From the NCBI GenBank assembly GCA_023664305.1, contig JAMPFT010000011.1, forward strand, positions 1-64,000: a stretch of 64,000 bases of DNA. Reading direction: 5' to 3'. Within the stretch, counting starts at the first letter, position 1, and the number at the start of each line of letters is the position of its first letter. Positions 43,144 through 51,806 of the stretch are shown here, one piece after another. The stretch comes from a bacterium (lineage in GTDB: Bacteria > Bacillota > Clostridia > Lachnospirales > Lachnospiraceae). The notes below the pieces were generated by a model. It was not told the DNA's origin, ran no database searches, and saw only the letters and a program-made list of their open reading frames with translations. The position numbers and the translations under genes were made by a program.

Positions 43144-44001
43144 GTGAAACTGGGATATTATTTGCGAGGGCTCGGAACGGGTATCGTGGTGACGGCCCTG
43201 ATTATGGGGATGACGGCGGGAAGTCCCCGGCCGCTGACGGATGCGGAGATCAAAGCGGCAGCGGAGAAGCTGGGCATGGTGGAGATCGACGCGATCAGGC
43301 TGTCGGATCTTCAGGGTGCTCCCGATAATAAGGAGCCTGCGGAGGACGGGACTGCAGAGCCGGGCGGCGGGGAAGAGGGCCGCGAGGGAAGCGGTGATAC
43401 AGAATCGGAAGCCGGTGAGTCAGAACCGGGAAGCGGAGAAGCAGACCGAAACGAAAGCGGTTCCGCAGGGTCGGAAAGCGGCACATCAGAACCGAATGGG
43501 GAAGCAGACCGAAACGAAAGCGGTTCCGTAGAGTCGGAAGGCAATACGTCAGACCCGGACGGGGAAGCAAGTCGAAACGGAAGCGGCTCCGCAGAATCGG
43601 GAAGCGGCGCGGCAGAACCGGGAAGCAATACGTCAGACCCGGACGGGGAAGCCGACCGAAATGGAAACGGTGCTGCAGAATCGGAAGCCGGTGAGTCAGA
43701 ACCGGGAAGCAATACATCAGAACCGGGGAGCGTGGAAGCAAGCCGAAACGAAAGCGGTGCATCAGAGCCGGACGGAGAAGCAGACTCGGAGGAGCATGTT
43801 ACGGTTACCGTCCGATCCGGCGCAGGATCCCTTGAGATCTGCAACCGGCTGAAGGAGGCGGGTCTGATCGAGGATGCGCGGGCGTTTGATCAGTACCTGA
43901 TCGATCAGGGATACTCCAAAAGGATCAGCGTTGGCACCTACAGTATCCCGGTCGGCGCGGATTGGGAGAAAATTGCCAAAATAATTACAAAATCCAGATA
44001 A
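43144..44001 (+). CDS. Acidic repeat protein with C-terminal YceG/MltG-like domain
   Basis: The 285 residues have an N-terminal membrane helix or signal anchor (about 3-23), a conserved-looking segment (DAEIKAAAEKLGM), then about 120 residues of acidic repeats built on units like EADRNESGS and SEPGS. A C-terminal domain of about 70 residues begins VTVTVRSGAGSLEICNRLKEAGLI and ends YSIPVGADWEKIAKII. That end resembles the LysM-like module of MltG/YceG lytic transglycosylases, but the catalytic domain is missing. It may bind peptidoglycan. GTG start at 43144 follows TGAGGAAG. Last gene before the operon terminator. Confidence 0.65.
   Translation: MKLGYYLRGLGTGIVVTALIMGMTAGSPRPLTDAEIKAAAEKLGMVEIDAIRLSDLQGAPDNKEPAEDGTAEPGGGEEGREGSGDTESEAGESEPGSGEADRNESGSAGSESGTSEPNGEADRNESGSVESEGNTSDPDGEASRNGSGSAESGSGAAEPGSNTSDPDGEADRNGNGAAESEAGESEPGSNTSEPGSVEASRNESGASEPDGEADSEEHVTVTVRSGAGSLEICNRLKEAGLIEDARAFDQYLIDQGYSKRISVGTYSIPVGADWEKIAKIITKSR
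43420..43770 (+). repeat. Degenerate tandem repeat in the acidic linker gene
   Basis: In-frame units of about 60 bases with sequences such as GGGGAAGCAGACCGAAACGA and AGCGGTTCCGCAGAGTCGGA recur five to six times with shuffling. They encode Glu/Ser/Asn/Gly-rich repeats. Recent unequal recombination or slippage is likely. Confidence 0.7.
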
Positions 44002-44008
44002 ATGTCAG

Positions 44009-44039
44009 GGGAGCCCCTTGCAAGGCGGGCTCCCTTGTG
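44009..44039 (+). terminator. Terminator of the flagellar superoperon
   Basis: GGGAGCCC (44009-44016) pairs with GGGCTCCC (44027-44034) and is followed by TTGTG. It starts 7 bases after the last gene. The rpsB promoter is nested in it. Confidence 0.7.
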
Positions 44040-44046
44040 TTATAAT
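44018..44046 (+). promoter_or_regulatory. Promoter of rpsB-tsf
   Basis: TTGCAA at 44018-44023 (in the terminator loop), 17 bases, TATAAT at 44041-44046 with a TGT extension. This is the strongest promoter-like sequence in the window. The ~140-base leader to rpsB may hold an S2-type control structure, but I do not recognise one. Confidence 0.75.
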
Positions 44047-44189
44047 CCAAATGTTGTGACTAAAAATCACGCTTTCCGATTTGCCGGCGGTGCCTGTGGA
44101 AACAGAGAGAGACGGCAGAGCAAACCGCAGTTTGGACGCGGCTGCGGCAGAAAAGGAGAAGCGGAAGAAAAACCGACGGAGGTAGAAAA

Positions 44190-44948
44190 ATGAGCGTTAT
44201 TTCCATGAAACAGTTACTTGAAGCAGGTGTTCATTTCGGACATCAGACCAGAAGATGGAACCCTAAGATGGCTCCGTATATCTTCACCGAGAGAAACGGT
44301 ATCCACATTATCGATCTGCAGAAATCTGTGGGCAAGGTTGACGAGGCGTACAGAGCAATCTCCGAGATCGCTGCGCAGGGCGGAACGATCCTGTTTGTGG
44401 GAACCAAGAAGCAGGCGCAGGACGCGGTGAAGACCGAGGCGGAGCGCTGCGGTATGTATTATGTAAACGAAAGATGGCTGGGCGGCATGCTCACAAACTT
44501 CAAGACGATCCAGTCCCGTATCGCGAGACTGCGCGCCATCGAGAGAATGTCCGAGGACGGAACCTTTGACGTGCTCCCCAAGAAGGAAGTGATCGCGCTG
44601 AGGAAAGAGTGGGAGAAGCTGGAGAAGAATCTGGGCGGTATCAAGAACATGACCAGAGTTCCCGACGCGATCTTTGTGGTGGATCCCAAGAAGGAGAGAA
44701 TCTGTGTTCAGGAGGCGCACTCTCTCGGAATTACACTGATCGGCATCGGCGATACAAACTGTGATCCGGAGGAGCTTGACTATATCATCCCCGGAAACGA
44801 CGACGCGATCAGAGCCGTCAAGCTGATCGTTTCCAAGATGGCAGACGCCGTGATCGAGGCAAACCAGGGCGAGGCCGTTTATACGGAGGAAGCCGCTGCA
44901 CCTGTTGAGGAAGCAACGGATATCGAAGAAGTAGCGGACGCAGAGTAA
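44190..44948 (+). CDS. rpsB: 30S ribosomal protein S2
   Basis: Small-subunit ribosomal protein. The 252 residues begin [20 protein letters not shown] and contain [29 protein letters not shown] and [18 protein letters not shown], all S2 signatures. A short acidic C-terminal extension with repeated Glu/Ala follows. The start follows GGAGGTAG. It is followed 19 bases later by tsf in the invariant bacterial pair. Confidence 0.98.
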   Translation: MSVISMKQLLEAGVHFGHQTRRWNPKMAPYIFTERNGIHIIDLQKSVGKVDEAYRAISEIAAQGGTILFVGTKKQAQDAVKTEAERCGMYYVNERWLGGMLTNFKTIQSRIARLRAIERMSEDGTFDVLPKKEVIALRKEWEKLEKNLGGIKNMTRVPDAIFVVDPKKERICVQEAHSLGITLIGIGDTNCDPEELDYIIPGNDDAIRAVKLIVSKMADAVIEANQGEAVYTEEAAAPVEEATDIEEVADAE

Positions 44949-44967
44949 GGACAGGAGGAGATTTGAG

Positions 44968-45906
44968 ATGGCAGAAGTTACCGCATCCATGGTAAAAGAG
45001 CTGCGCGAGATGACCGGCGCAGGCATGATGGATTGTAAAAAGGCATTGAACGAGACAAACGGAAATATGGACGAGGCCGTTGAGTTTTTGAGAAAGAACG
45101 GACAGGCCAAGGCGGAGAAGAAGGCAAGCAGAATTGCGGCTGAAGGTCTTTGCCGGATTGCGTCCAGGGGCGATAATGTGGCGGCTGTGGTGGAGGTGAA
45201 CTCCGAGACAGACTTTGTGGCGAAGAACGAGACGTTCCAGCAGTTCGTAGAGGCTGTCGCAAAGCAGGCGGTAAATTCCGACGCGTCCGATCTGGAGGCG
45301 TTTCTGGCGGAGAACTGGATCGAGGACGGCTCCAAGACCGTGAAGGACGCTTTGGTTGACAAGATTGCCGTGATCGGTGAGAAGCTGAGTATCAGGAGAT
45401 TTGAAAAGGTAGAGGAGAAAGAAGGCTGCGTTGTGACTTACGTTCACGGCGGCGGACGGATCGGCGTGATTGTTGACGCGAAGACGGACGTTGTGAACGA
45501 CGCGGTGAAGGAAGCGCTGACCAATCTGGCAATGCAGGTGGCCGCTTTGTACCCCAGGTATGTGGCTACCTCCGATGTGTCCGAGGAGTACAAGGCGCAT
45601 GAGAAGGAAATCATTGCCGCTCAGATTGCGCAGGATCCCAAGATGGAAGGGAAGCCTGAAAAGGTGATCGAGGGCGCGATCATGGGCCGTCTGAACAAGG
45701 AGCTGAAGGAAGTCTGTCTGCTGGAGCAGATCTATGTGAAGGCGGAGGACGGCAAGCAGACCGTGGCGGGGTATCTGGCACAGGTCGCAAAGGAAAACAA
45801 CGCAAAGATCAGCATCAACCGCTTTGTGCGCTATGAGACCGGCGAAGGTCTGGAAAAGAAGCAGGAGGACTTTGCCGCCGAGGTTGCCGCGCAGATGAAC
45901 GCGTAA
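44968..45906 (+). CDS. tsf: Elongation factor Ts
   Basis: Nucleotide exchange factor for EF-Tu. The 312 residues begin EVTASMVKELREMTGAGMMDCKKAL (UBA-like N-terminal domain), then RIASRGDNVAAVVEVNSETDFVAKN (core signature). The C-terminal part continues normally to QEDFAAEVAAQ. CAGGAGGAG precedes the start. A strong terminator follows. Confidence 0.98.
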   Translation: MAEVTASMVKELREMTGAGMMDCKKALNETNGNMDEAVEFLRKNGQAKAEKKASRIAAEGLCRIASRGDNVAAVVEVNSETDFVAKNETFQQFVEAVAKQAVNSDASDLEAFLAENWIEDGSKTVKDALVDKIAVIGEKLSIRRFEKVEEKEGCVVTYVHGGGRIGVIVDAKTDVVNDAVKEALTNLAMQVAALYPRYVATSDVSEEYKAHEKEIIAAQIAQDPKMEGKPEKVIEGAIMGRLNKELKEVCLLEQIYVKAEDGKQTVAGYLAQVAKENNAKISINRFVRYETGEGLEKKQEDFAAEVAAQMNA

Positions 45907-45938
45907 ACAGGTCCCGTATTAAAAATAAGCGTAAAGGC

Positions 45939-46001
45939 AGGAGCTCTGAAAGCCTTTTGACCGTTTTTTCGGCGGACAGGAGGATTTCGGGGCTCCTTTT
46001 A
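45939..46001 (+). terminator. Terminator of rpsB-tsf
   Basis: AGGAGCTCTGAAA (45939-45951) pairs with TTTCGGGGCTCCT (45985-45997) with two G-U pairs, followed by TTTT. Confidence 0.7.
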
Positions 46002-46102
46002 CACTGTCGGGCGATAAAAGAGTAGCGCTGTGGAATAAATTGTGATAAAATCAAAACAATGAGAAAATTGCAGGGAATACGACGGTATAAAGGAGGCGCT
46101 TC

Positions 46103-49100
46103 ATGAATACGACCCGGAAAACCTGGCAGCATGTGTTATACATATTGCTCTTATTTGCGGTGATTACCGTGCTGTTTCGGTGGTATTCGGTTTCCAATAA
46201 ACGGCAGATCGAGGAGCGGAACTTAAATTACGCCATGGACTCCGCCAGCCAGACCGCGCAGAGGATCGGCGGCGAATTTACCAACGCCGGGCGGCGCGTG
46301 AACAATTACGCTTACTTTCTGAGCGTGGGAGTGAGCGTGTCCAGAATCGACGCGGATATGTTGAAGGAGTTGGAAAGGAATGTGGACTTTGATTCCATAC
46401 GCTTTATCAATGAGGCGGGAGAAAATCTGACCTCCGACGGGACGGTATCGAGCAGCGCGGACAGAGACTATTTCAGCGCCGGAATGCGGGGAGAGAGCGG
46501 CTGCAGCATGGTGCTCAACTCCCGGATCACCGGGAAAACCACCATGGTCTTTTATGCCCCGGTGTGGGAAGGGGACAGAGTGGGCGGAGTCCTGCTGGGC
46601 CTGTATCTTGCGGAGGATTATCTTCAGGAGATGCTGGAGACCAGTTATTTCGGGGAGGCGGCAGGAGTTTACCTGTGTACCGGGGGCGGGGACGTTATCG
46701 CCTTCGCAGACGGGGAAAAGACGGACGGGCTGCTTCCGGACGCGCTGCGGGACGCGGGGGTGATCGATGAAGAGACTGCGGAAGAGGTCTGGAAGGTATT
46801 TCGGGGCGAGACGGAAGGGAAGGGATTCCTCTGCGGCTCGGGCTGTCTGACGGACAATCTGTGTGCGCTTCGCGTGCCGGGCACGGAGTATATTCTGGTC
46901 CAGACCTTTCCCAAGGATGTGACGCAGCGGATGATCCGGGAGGCAAACCGCACCGGAATGATTCTGCAGGCCGTGTTGATCGTTCTGTTTGCCGCGTACA
47001 TTCTGTTCCTGCTGCTCCGCAGCAGACGGCTGGAGAAGGAAAACCGGGAAATGGGATATGTGATCAGCGGTGTGAGCACGCTGTTTACCCGCTTTATGAT
47101 GGCGGATCTGGAAGAGGGTACTTACCGGTATCTGGCGGGAACGGCGCCGGAGAAGGGAAAGCTGGAGACAAGCGGCAGATATGAGGATTATATCGAATAT
47201 CTGTGCTCTGTCCTGAAGGACGGGGAGGAGAGGGAAAGACTTTCCGGACAGCTTGAGCAGGACGCCGTGGCAGAAGAACTGGGAGACGGCGGCGCGATCC
47301 AGTACGAGCTTCAGTCTGAGCGGGACGGCAGACGGATGTGGGAGCATATCAATATTATCTGTCTGGAATGTAAAGACGGCAGGGCGCGCAAGATTCTCTT
47401 CCTCCGCCAGAACGTCACCGCGCTGAAGGAAAAGGAGCTGAAGACGCAGGATGTCATAAACACGGCAAACCGGAAGGAGCGTCAGTACCGCATTGCGATC
47501 ACCTCTGCCGCGTTTGGCACATTTGAATTTAATCTCACCAGGGACCTGGTGGAGCAGGACGTTCTCTGCACTGTCGGCGGGAAGCAGATTTCCCTGCTGG
47601 AGAGGGCCGGGCTGTCCGCGCCCTGCCCGGCGTCTCTGTGCTTTGAGAAGTGGAAGATGTTTATCCTGAAGGAATCCGTGGAGGATTATGAGGCGGCGGT
47701 TTGTACGGGAAATCTGGAACGGCGCTTTGAGCAGGGCGAGGCCGAGGTTACGGCGGATTACTGGGTCGGACTGTCCGACGGGCGGCAGATGTGCGTCCGC
47801 CAGTCCTATATCATGACCCGGGACGAGCAGACAGGGGATATCATGGTCATGGTGGTATCCAGGGATATCACGGCGCAGGTCCGGAAGCAGCGCGAGCAGA
47901 CGCAGGCGCTGCAGGACGCCCTGATGCAGGCGCAGCGCGCCAACAGCGCAAAGACGACCTTCCTCTCCAATATGTCCCACGATATCCGCACCCCGATGAA
48001 CGCGATTATTGGGTTTACCACGATTGCGGTCAGCCATATCGACAACAGGTCGCAGGTGCTGGAATGCCTGCAGAAGGTGCTTTCCTCCAGCAATCATCTG
48101 CTCAGTCTGATCAACGATATCCTGGATATGAGCCGGATCGAGAGCGGAAAGCTTCAGATCAAGGAGCAGGAGTGCAATATCTCCAACCTGACCCACAATC
48201 TGGTCAATATCATTCAGCCCCAGGTAAAGGCCAAGCAGCTGGATTTGTTCATCGATACCTTTGGCGTCGCGAACGAGGACGTGATTGCCGACCCGTTAAA
48301 GCTAAGCCAGGTTTTTGTCAATCTGCTGAGCAACGCCGTAAAGTATACTCCGGCGGGCGGAACCGTGAGCTTTCGGATCGAACAGCAGGCCACCTTCCAC
48401 CGCGGCTACGGGGACTATGTGTTTATCGTCAGGGATAACGGCATCGGCATGACGCCGGACTTTGTGGAGCATATTTTTGAGCCCTTCGAGCGGGAGGAAA
48501 GCACCACCCGGACGGGAATTGAGGGAACCGGACTGGGGATGGCCATCACGAAAAACATTGTGGAAATGATGGGCGGTACGATCAGCGTCCAAAGCGTAAA
48601 AGGCAAGGGCAGCGAGTTTCGGGTAGAGCTGAGTCTGAAGCTTCAGGATGTGGAGAAGGACACGGCCGGGATCAAAGAACTGGCGGGACTGCGGACGCTC
48701 GTGGTGGATGACGACTGCGACAGCTGCGAGAGCGTGACGAGGATGCTTTTACAGCTGGGACTGCGCTCGGAGTGGACGATCTCCGGCAGAGAGGCCGTCC
48801 ACCGGGCAAAGGGCGCCTGTCAGGAGGGGGATCCGTATCACACCTACATTATCGACTGGCAGATGCCGGAGATGAGCGGGATCGAGACGGCAAGACGGAT
48901 CCGCGCCGCCGTCGGCCCGGAGATGCCGATCATCATTCTCACCGCCTATGACTGGACGGATATCGAGGAGGAAGCCATGCAGGCAGGCGTCACCGCATTC
49001 TGCGCGAAACCGCTGTTTATGTCGGATTTAAAGTCGGTTTTGCTGTCTGCCAACGATCTGGCGGAAAAGAAGGAAGAGGTTCCGTGGACGAAGGCAGATT

Positions 49101-49483
49101 TCGGCGGCAAACGGATTCTGCTGGTGGAGGATATCGAGCTGAACCGTGAGATTGCGGAGGTCATACTGGAGGAGAGCGGATTTGTGGTGGAAACCGCGCC
49201 GGACGGCAGCGACGCGGTAGAGATGGTCAGCAGGTCGGCGGAAGGGTATTACGACGCCATACTGATGGATGTGCAGATGCCGATTATGGACGGCTATGAG
49301 GCCACGCGCACCATACGCGCCCTGCCCAGGAAGGACGTGGAGAAGCTTCCGATTATCGCCATGACGGCTAACGCCATGGAGGAGGACAAGGAGACGGCCC
49401 TGAAAAACGGCATGGATGCGCATATCTCCAAGCCTCTTGAGATCGATCTGTTTTTGAGTATATTGGGCAAATATTTGTCCTGA
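46103..49483 (+). CDS. Membrane hybrid histidine kinase with two receiver domains
   Basis: The 1126 residues have a membrane helix at about 9-29, an external sensor at about 30-290 resembling a dCache-type domain, a second membrane helix at about 291-312, and PAS-like regions at about 325-590. HisKA has NMSHDIRTPMNAIIG (H626). The HATPase has LLSNAVKYTPAGG, RDNGIGMTP and GTGLGMAI. REC1 carries D918 (IIDWQMPEMSG) and REC2 carries D1056 (LMDVQMPIMDG). The start follows AAAGGAGG. A weak extended -10 (TGATAAAAT, 46043-46051) lies upstream. The ligand is unknown. The next two genes supply HPt and further REC domains. Confidence 0.93.
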   Translation: MNTTRKTWQHVLYILLLFAVITVLFRWYSVSNKRQIEERNLNYAMDSASQTAQRIGGEFTNAGRRVNNYAYFLSVGVSVSRIDADMLKELERNVDFDSIRFINEAGENLTSDGTVSSSADRDYFSAGMRGESGCSMVLNSRITGKTTMVFYAPVWEGDRVGGVLLGLYLAEDYLQEMLETSYFGEAAGVYLCTGGGDVIAFADGEKTDGLLPDALRDAGVIDEETAEEVWKVFRGETEGKGFLCGSGCLTDNLCALRVPGTEYILVQTFPKDVTQRMIREANRTGMILQAVLIVLFAAYILFLLLRSRRLEKENREMGYVISGVSTLFTRFMMADLEEGTYRYLAGTAPEKGKLETSGRYEDYIEYLCSVLKDGEERERLSGQLEQDAVAEELGDGGAIQYELQSERDGRRMWEHINIICLECKDGRARKILFLRQNVTALKEKELKTQDVINTANRKERQYRIAITSAAFGTFEFNLTRDLVEQDVLCTVGGKQISLLERAGLSAPCPASLCFEKWKMFILKESVEDYEAAVCTGNLERRFEQGEAEVTADYWVGLSDGRQMCVRQSYIMTRDEQTGDIMVMVVSRDITAQVRKQREQTQALQDALMQAQRANSAKTTFLSNMSHDIRTPMNAIIGFTTIAVSHIDNRSQVLECLQKVLSSSNHLLSLINDILDMSRIESGKLQIKEQECNISNLTHNLVNIIQPQVKAKQLDLFIDTFGVANEDVIADPLKLSQVFVNLLSNAVKYTPAGGTVSFRIEQQATFHRGYGDYVFIVRDNGIGMTPDFVEHIFEPFEREESTTRTGIEGTGLGMAITKNIVEMMGGTISVQSVKGKGSEFRVELSLKLQDVEKDTAGIKELAGLRTLVVDDDCDSCESVTRMLLQLGLRSEWTISGREAVHRAKGACQEGDPYHTYIIDWQMPEMSGIETARRIRAAVGPEMPIIILTAYDWTDIEEEAMQAGVTAFCAKPLFMSDLKSVLLSANDLAEKKEEVPWTKADFGGKRILLVEDIELNREIAEVILEESGFVVETAPDGSDAVEMVSRSAEGYYDAILMDVQMPIMDGYEATRTIRALPRKDVEKLPIIAMTANAMEEDKETALKNGMDAHISKPLEIDLFLSILGKYLS

Positions 49484-49586
49484 CCGCAGGAAAGTCAGTC
49501 GGTGTAGACAAATTTTGTGAAAACTGGTAACATATAAATGAAGGTGTAAAGAACCGGATCGTGCTGTCCGGAAACGGAGAACAATT

Positions 49587-50702
49587 ATGGGGGAAATCTA
49601 CAGGGCTCTGTTGGTAGATGACAATCTGATCAACAGAGAGATGGCGGCGGCCATGCTGGAGAGCTACGGCTTTCGGGTGACGGAGGCGTCCGGCGGGGCC
49701 GAGGCCGTAAAGCTGGCAAAGCAGACAAGGTTTCATATCATTTTCATGGATCACAGAATGCCGGGGATAGACGGCGTGGAGGCGGCGCGAATGATCCGAA
49801 GGGAATGCGGCGGGAACGGGAAAGCGCCGGTGATCGTGGCGCTGACGGCGGATGCTCCCGGGGAGCAGAGAGACCGCTTTCTGCAGGAAGGCTTTCAGGA
49901 TATTCTCCAAAAGCCGTTGGAAAGGGAGGCGCTGGAGGCGGCGCTGGGCAGATGGAGCCGGGAAAGCGGCCGGGAAGGAGAACATGACGGGGAGAGCGGC
50001 GCAGCCGGGACGGACCCGGGAAAAAGCTTTGGCACCCTGAAGGAGGCTGAGGCGGCGCAGACTGCCGGGAATACGGGGGAACAGATGGAAGATATTCATA
50101 TAAGCGGGATAGAGATTGCGGAAGCAAAAAAACACCACACCGGCGGGGCGGAGGCCTACGCGGAGCTTTTGCGGCTCTATTGTATGGACGGACGGCGGAA
50201 GCTGGAGCTTTTGGTGAGCCTGCTGAAGAACAGGGATTATGCAAATTACGGGGTCGAGGTACACGGCTTGAAGAGCGCTTCGGCCAATATCGGGGCGATG
50301 GAGGTGTCCGCCCGCGCCAGGGAACAGGAGGAGGCGGCAAAGCGGAAGGATACCGCTTTTATCGCCGGACATTCCAAGGCGTTTCTGGAAAGCTATGCAG
50401 GACAGCTGCGGCAGATAGAGCGTTTTCTGGAGGAGCGGGACAAAGGAGCGCAAAAAACCCTGAAGGGAGCCCGCCTTGAGAGGGAAGAGATCCTGCGTCG
50501 GGTCAGGGAGGCTTTGGAGCATCTGGAAAATTTCCGTTCCAGGGAGAGCGCAAAGTGTATAGACGATCTCTTAGGGCATGAGACGGAAAGCTCTGTGGAA
50601 GAAAAACTGAAAGAAATAAAAAAGCTGCTGGCCATGTATGAGGACGACGACGCGGAGGAGCTTTTGCGCGAGTTGTCAAAACGGCTGGAAAAGGAGGACT
50701 GA
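49587..50702 (+). CDS. Response regulator with HPt domain (REC-HPt)
   Basis: The 371 residues have an N-terminal receiver (LLVDDN at the acidic pocket, D55 in IFMDHRMPGIDG) and a low-complexity linker at about 125-165. An HPt domain follows, with H226 in VEVHGLKSASANIGA, then a charged helical tail to the end. This combination is found in multistep phosphorelays, where HPt takes phosphate from a hybrid kinase receiver. The tail may be coiled. It lies 103 bases after the kinase, with no terminator seen between them. The start follows GGAGAAC. Confidence 0.9.
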   Translation: MGEIYRALLVDDNLINREMAAAMLESYGFRVTEASGGAEAVKLAKQTRFHIIFMDHRMPGIDGVEAARMIRRECGGNGKAPVIVALTADAPGEQRDRFLQEGFQDILQKPLEREALEAALGRWSRESGREGEHDGESGAAGTDPGKSFGTLKEAEAAQTAGNTGEQMEDIHISGIEIAEAKKHHTGGAEAYAELLRLYCMDGRRKLELLVSLLKNRDYANYGVEVHGLKSASANIGAMEVSARAREQEEAAKRKDTAFIAGHSKAFLESYAGQLRQIERFLEERDKGAQKTLKGARLEREEILRRVREALEHLENFRSRESAKCIDDLLGHETESSVEEKLKEIKKLLAMYEDDDAEELLRELSKRLEKED

Positions 50703-50708
50703 CGGGCG

Positions 50709-51578
50709 ATGGAAAACGGAAAGATGCGTATTCTGGCAGTGGATGACAATGTGATTAACCTTGCTACGATAGAGCAGGAGCTAAAGGATAAATACGAGGT
50801 GGTGACGGTAAACTCCGGCGCCCGCGCGGTTCGGTTTCTGGCCAAGGACAGGCCGGATCTGATCCTGCTGGATGTGCAGATGGCGCTGATGGACGGAATC
50901 GAGACGCTGAAGGAAATCAGAACCATGGAGGGAGGCGCATCCATCCCGGTGATTATGCTGACGGCCAAGAAGGATCGGGAGACCGTGATCGAAGGCTCCA
51001 AGCTGGGGATTCTGGATTATGTGCTGAAGCCCTTTGACGGTCAGGATCTCCAGATGAGGATCGACAGGGCCTTAAAGAAGGTGGGCGTTCTGCCGGTGGA
51101 GGACACAGAGCTGTACGGCATCGTCAAGGAGGTGCAGGAAGCCATACAGAGCGGAAACGTCAGGGAGGCTGCTCTGAAGATGGAAGAGATTTTAAGCTTT
51201 AAGATCGACGAGGAAATTTTCGGACGGCTCCAGAATGCCAAGACGAAGCTGCGCGCGAACGATCTGGAGACGACGTCCCGCATGATAGACAGAGTGATGA
51301 AGATGCTGGAACGCAGCGTGGAGGCGGAGGAGTCCTCCAGAATGCCGATCAACGCCGGAGAGCTGAACGCAAGACTGCTTTATGTGATGAACGATCTGCA
51401 GAATTTCAAGGTAAAGGACGCGGCCCAGAAGGTGGAGGATCTGCTGCGCTACGAGCTTCCGCCGGTGGTGCGTGAAATCTGCGAGAAGGCAGATGAGCGT
51501 CTGGGCGAATTTGACGACGGCGCGGCGGAGGAGCTGATCCAACAGGCGCTGGGCGAGATGATGACAAATCTGATGTGA
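50709..51578 (+). CDS. Response regulator with helical C-terminal domain
   Basis: The 289 residues have a receiver (ILAVDDN, D55 in LLDVQMALMDG, MLTAKK, and DYVLKPF) and a helical C-terminal region of about 165 residues without a DNA-binding motif, cyclase or phosphodiesterase signature. It lies 6 bases after the REC-HPt gene. It may be the final receiver of the phosphorelay and act through protein contact. I do not recognise the C-terminal domain. Confidence 0.88.
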   Translation: MENGKMRILAVDDNVINLATIEQELKDKYEVVTVNSGARAVRFLAKDRPDLILLDVQMALMDGIETLKEIRTMEGGASIPVIMLTAKKDRETVIEGSKLGILDYVLKPFDGQDLQMRIDRALKKVGVLPVEDTELYGIVKEVQEAIQSGNVREAALKMEEILSFKIDEEIFGRLQNAKTKLRANDLETTSRMIDRVMKMLERSVEAEESSRMPINAGELNARLLYVMNDLQNFKVKDAAQKVEDLLRYELPPVVREICEKADERLGEFDDGAAEELIQQALGEMMTNLM

Positions 51579-51601
51579 GGAGCGCAAAGGAAAAACAAGG
51601 A

Positions 51602-51652
51602 AGGGGTTCCGGCATGTTGCATACTGCCGGGATCCCCTAAATTTTATCTAAA
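51602..51652 (+). terminator. Terminator of the phosphorelay cassette
   Basis: AGGGGTTCCGGCA (51602-51614) pairs with TGCCGGGATCCCCT (51625-51638, one bulge), followed by AAATTTTATCTAAATTTTTT. Confidence 0.7.
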
Positions 51653-51698
51653 TTTTTTGTTAGAAAACACAAAAATCATAGAAGAAAAGTTTGTTTTA

Positions 51699-51707
51699 TG
51701 CTATACT
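51699..51707 (+). promoter_or_regulatory. Probable promoter of the ABC ATPase-permease pair
   Basis: Extended -10 TGCTATACT with no good -35 at 17 bases. The ~95-base leader holds GGGCAG...CTGCCC and GGCGCG-T-CGCGCC hairpins. Confidence 0.4.
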
Positions 51708-51738
51708 AACCGGGGAAAAAATCCGTGGGACAAACGAC

Positions 51739-51789
51739 GGGCAGCACGCTTCGCGAACTGCCCTTAGGTTAAAGAAGGCGCGTCGCGCC
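51739..51789 (+). repeat. Two hairpins in the leader of the ABC pair
   Basis: GGGCAG (51739-51744) pairs with CTGCCC (51758-51763), and GGCGCG (51777-51782) with CGCGCC (51784-51789). The first loop contains CGCTTCGCGAA, also found in the flhB-flhA element at 30722-30732. Confidence 0.5.
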
Positions 51790-51806
51790 GCAGAGGAAGG
51801 GACGCC

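Noticed and set aside
43420-43770. Repeats that could suggest a CRISPR array.
   Set aside because: They are in-frame, degenerate and lie within a coding gene, with no constant-length spacers or cas genes.
44047-44189. An S2 leader or other riboswitch before rpsB.
   Set aside because: I could not identify the conserved leader structure by eye. A covariance-model search would be needed.
46223-48196. A 657-codon open frame on the minus strand opposite the histidine kinase.
   Set aside because: It is antisense to a gene with clear kinase motifs and has a shadow-like composition with no recognisable domain.
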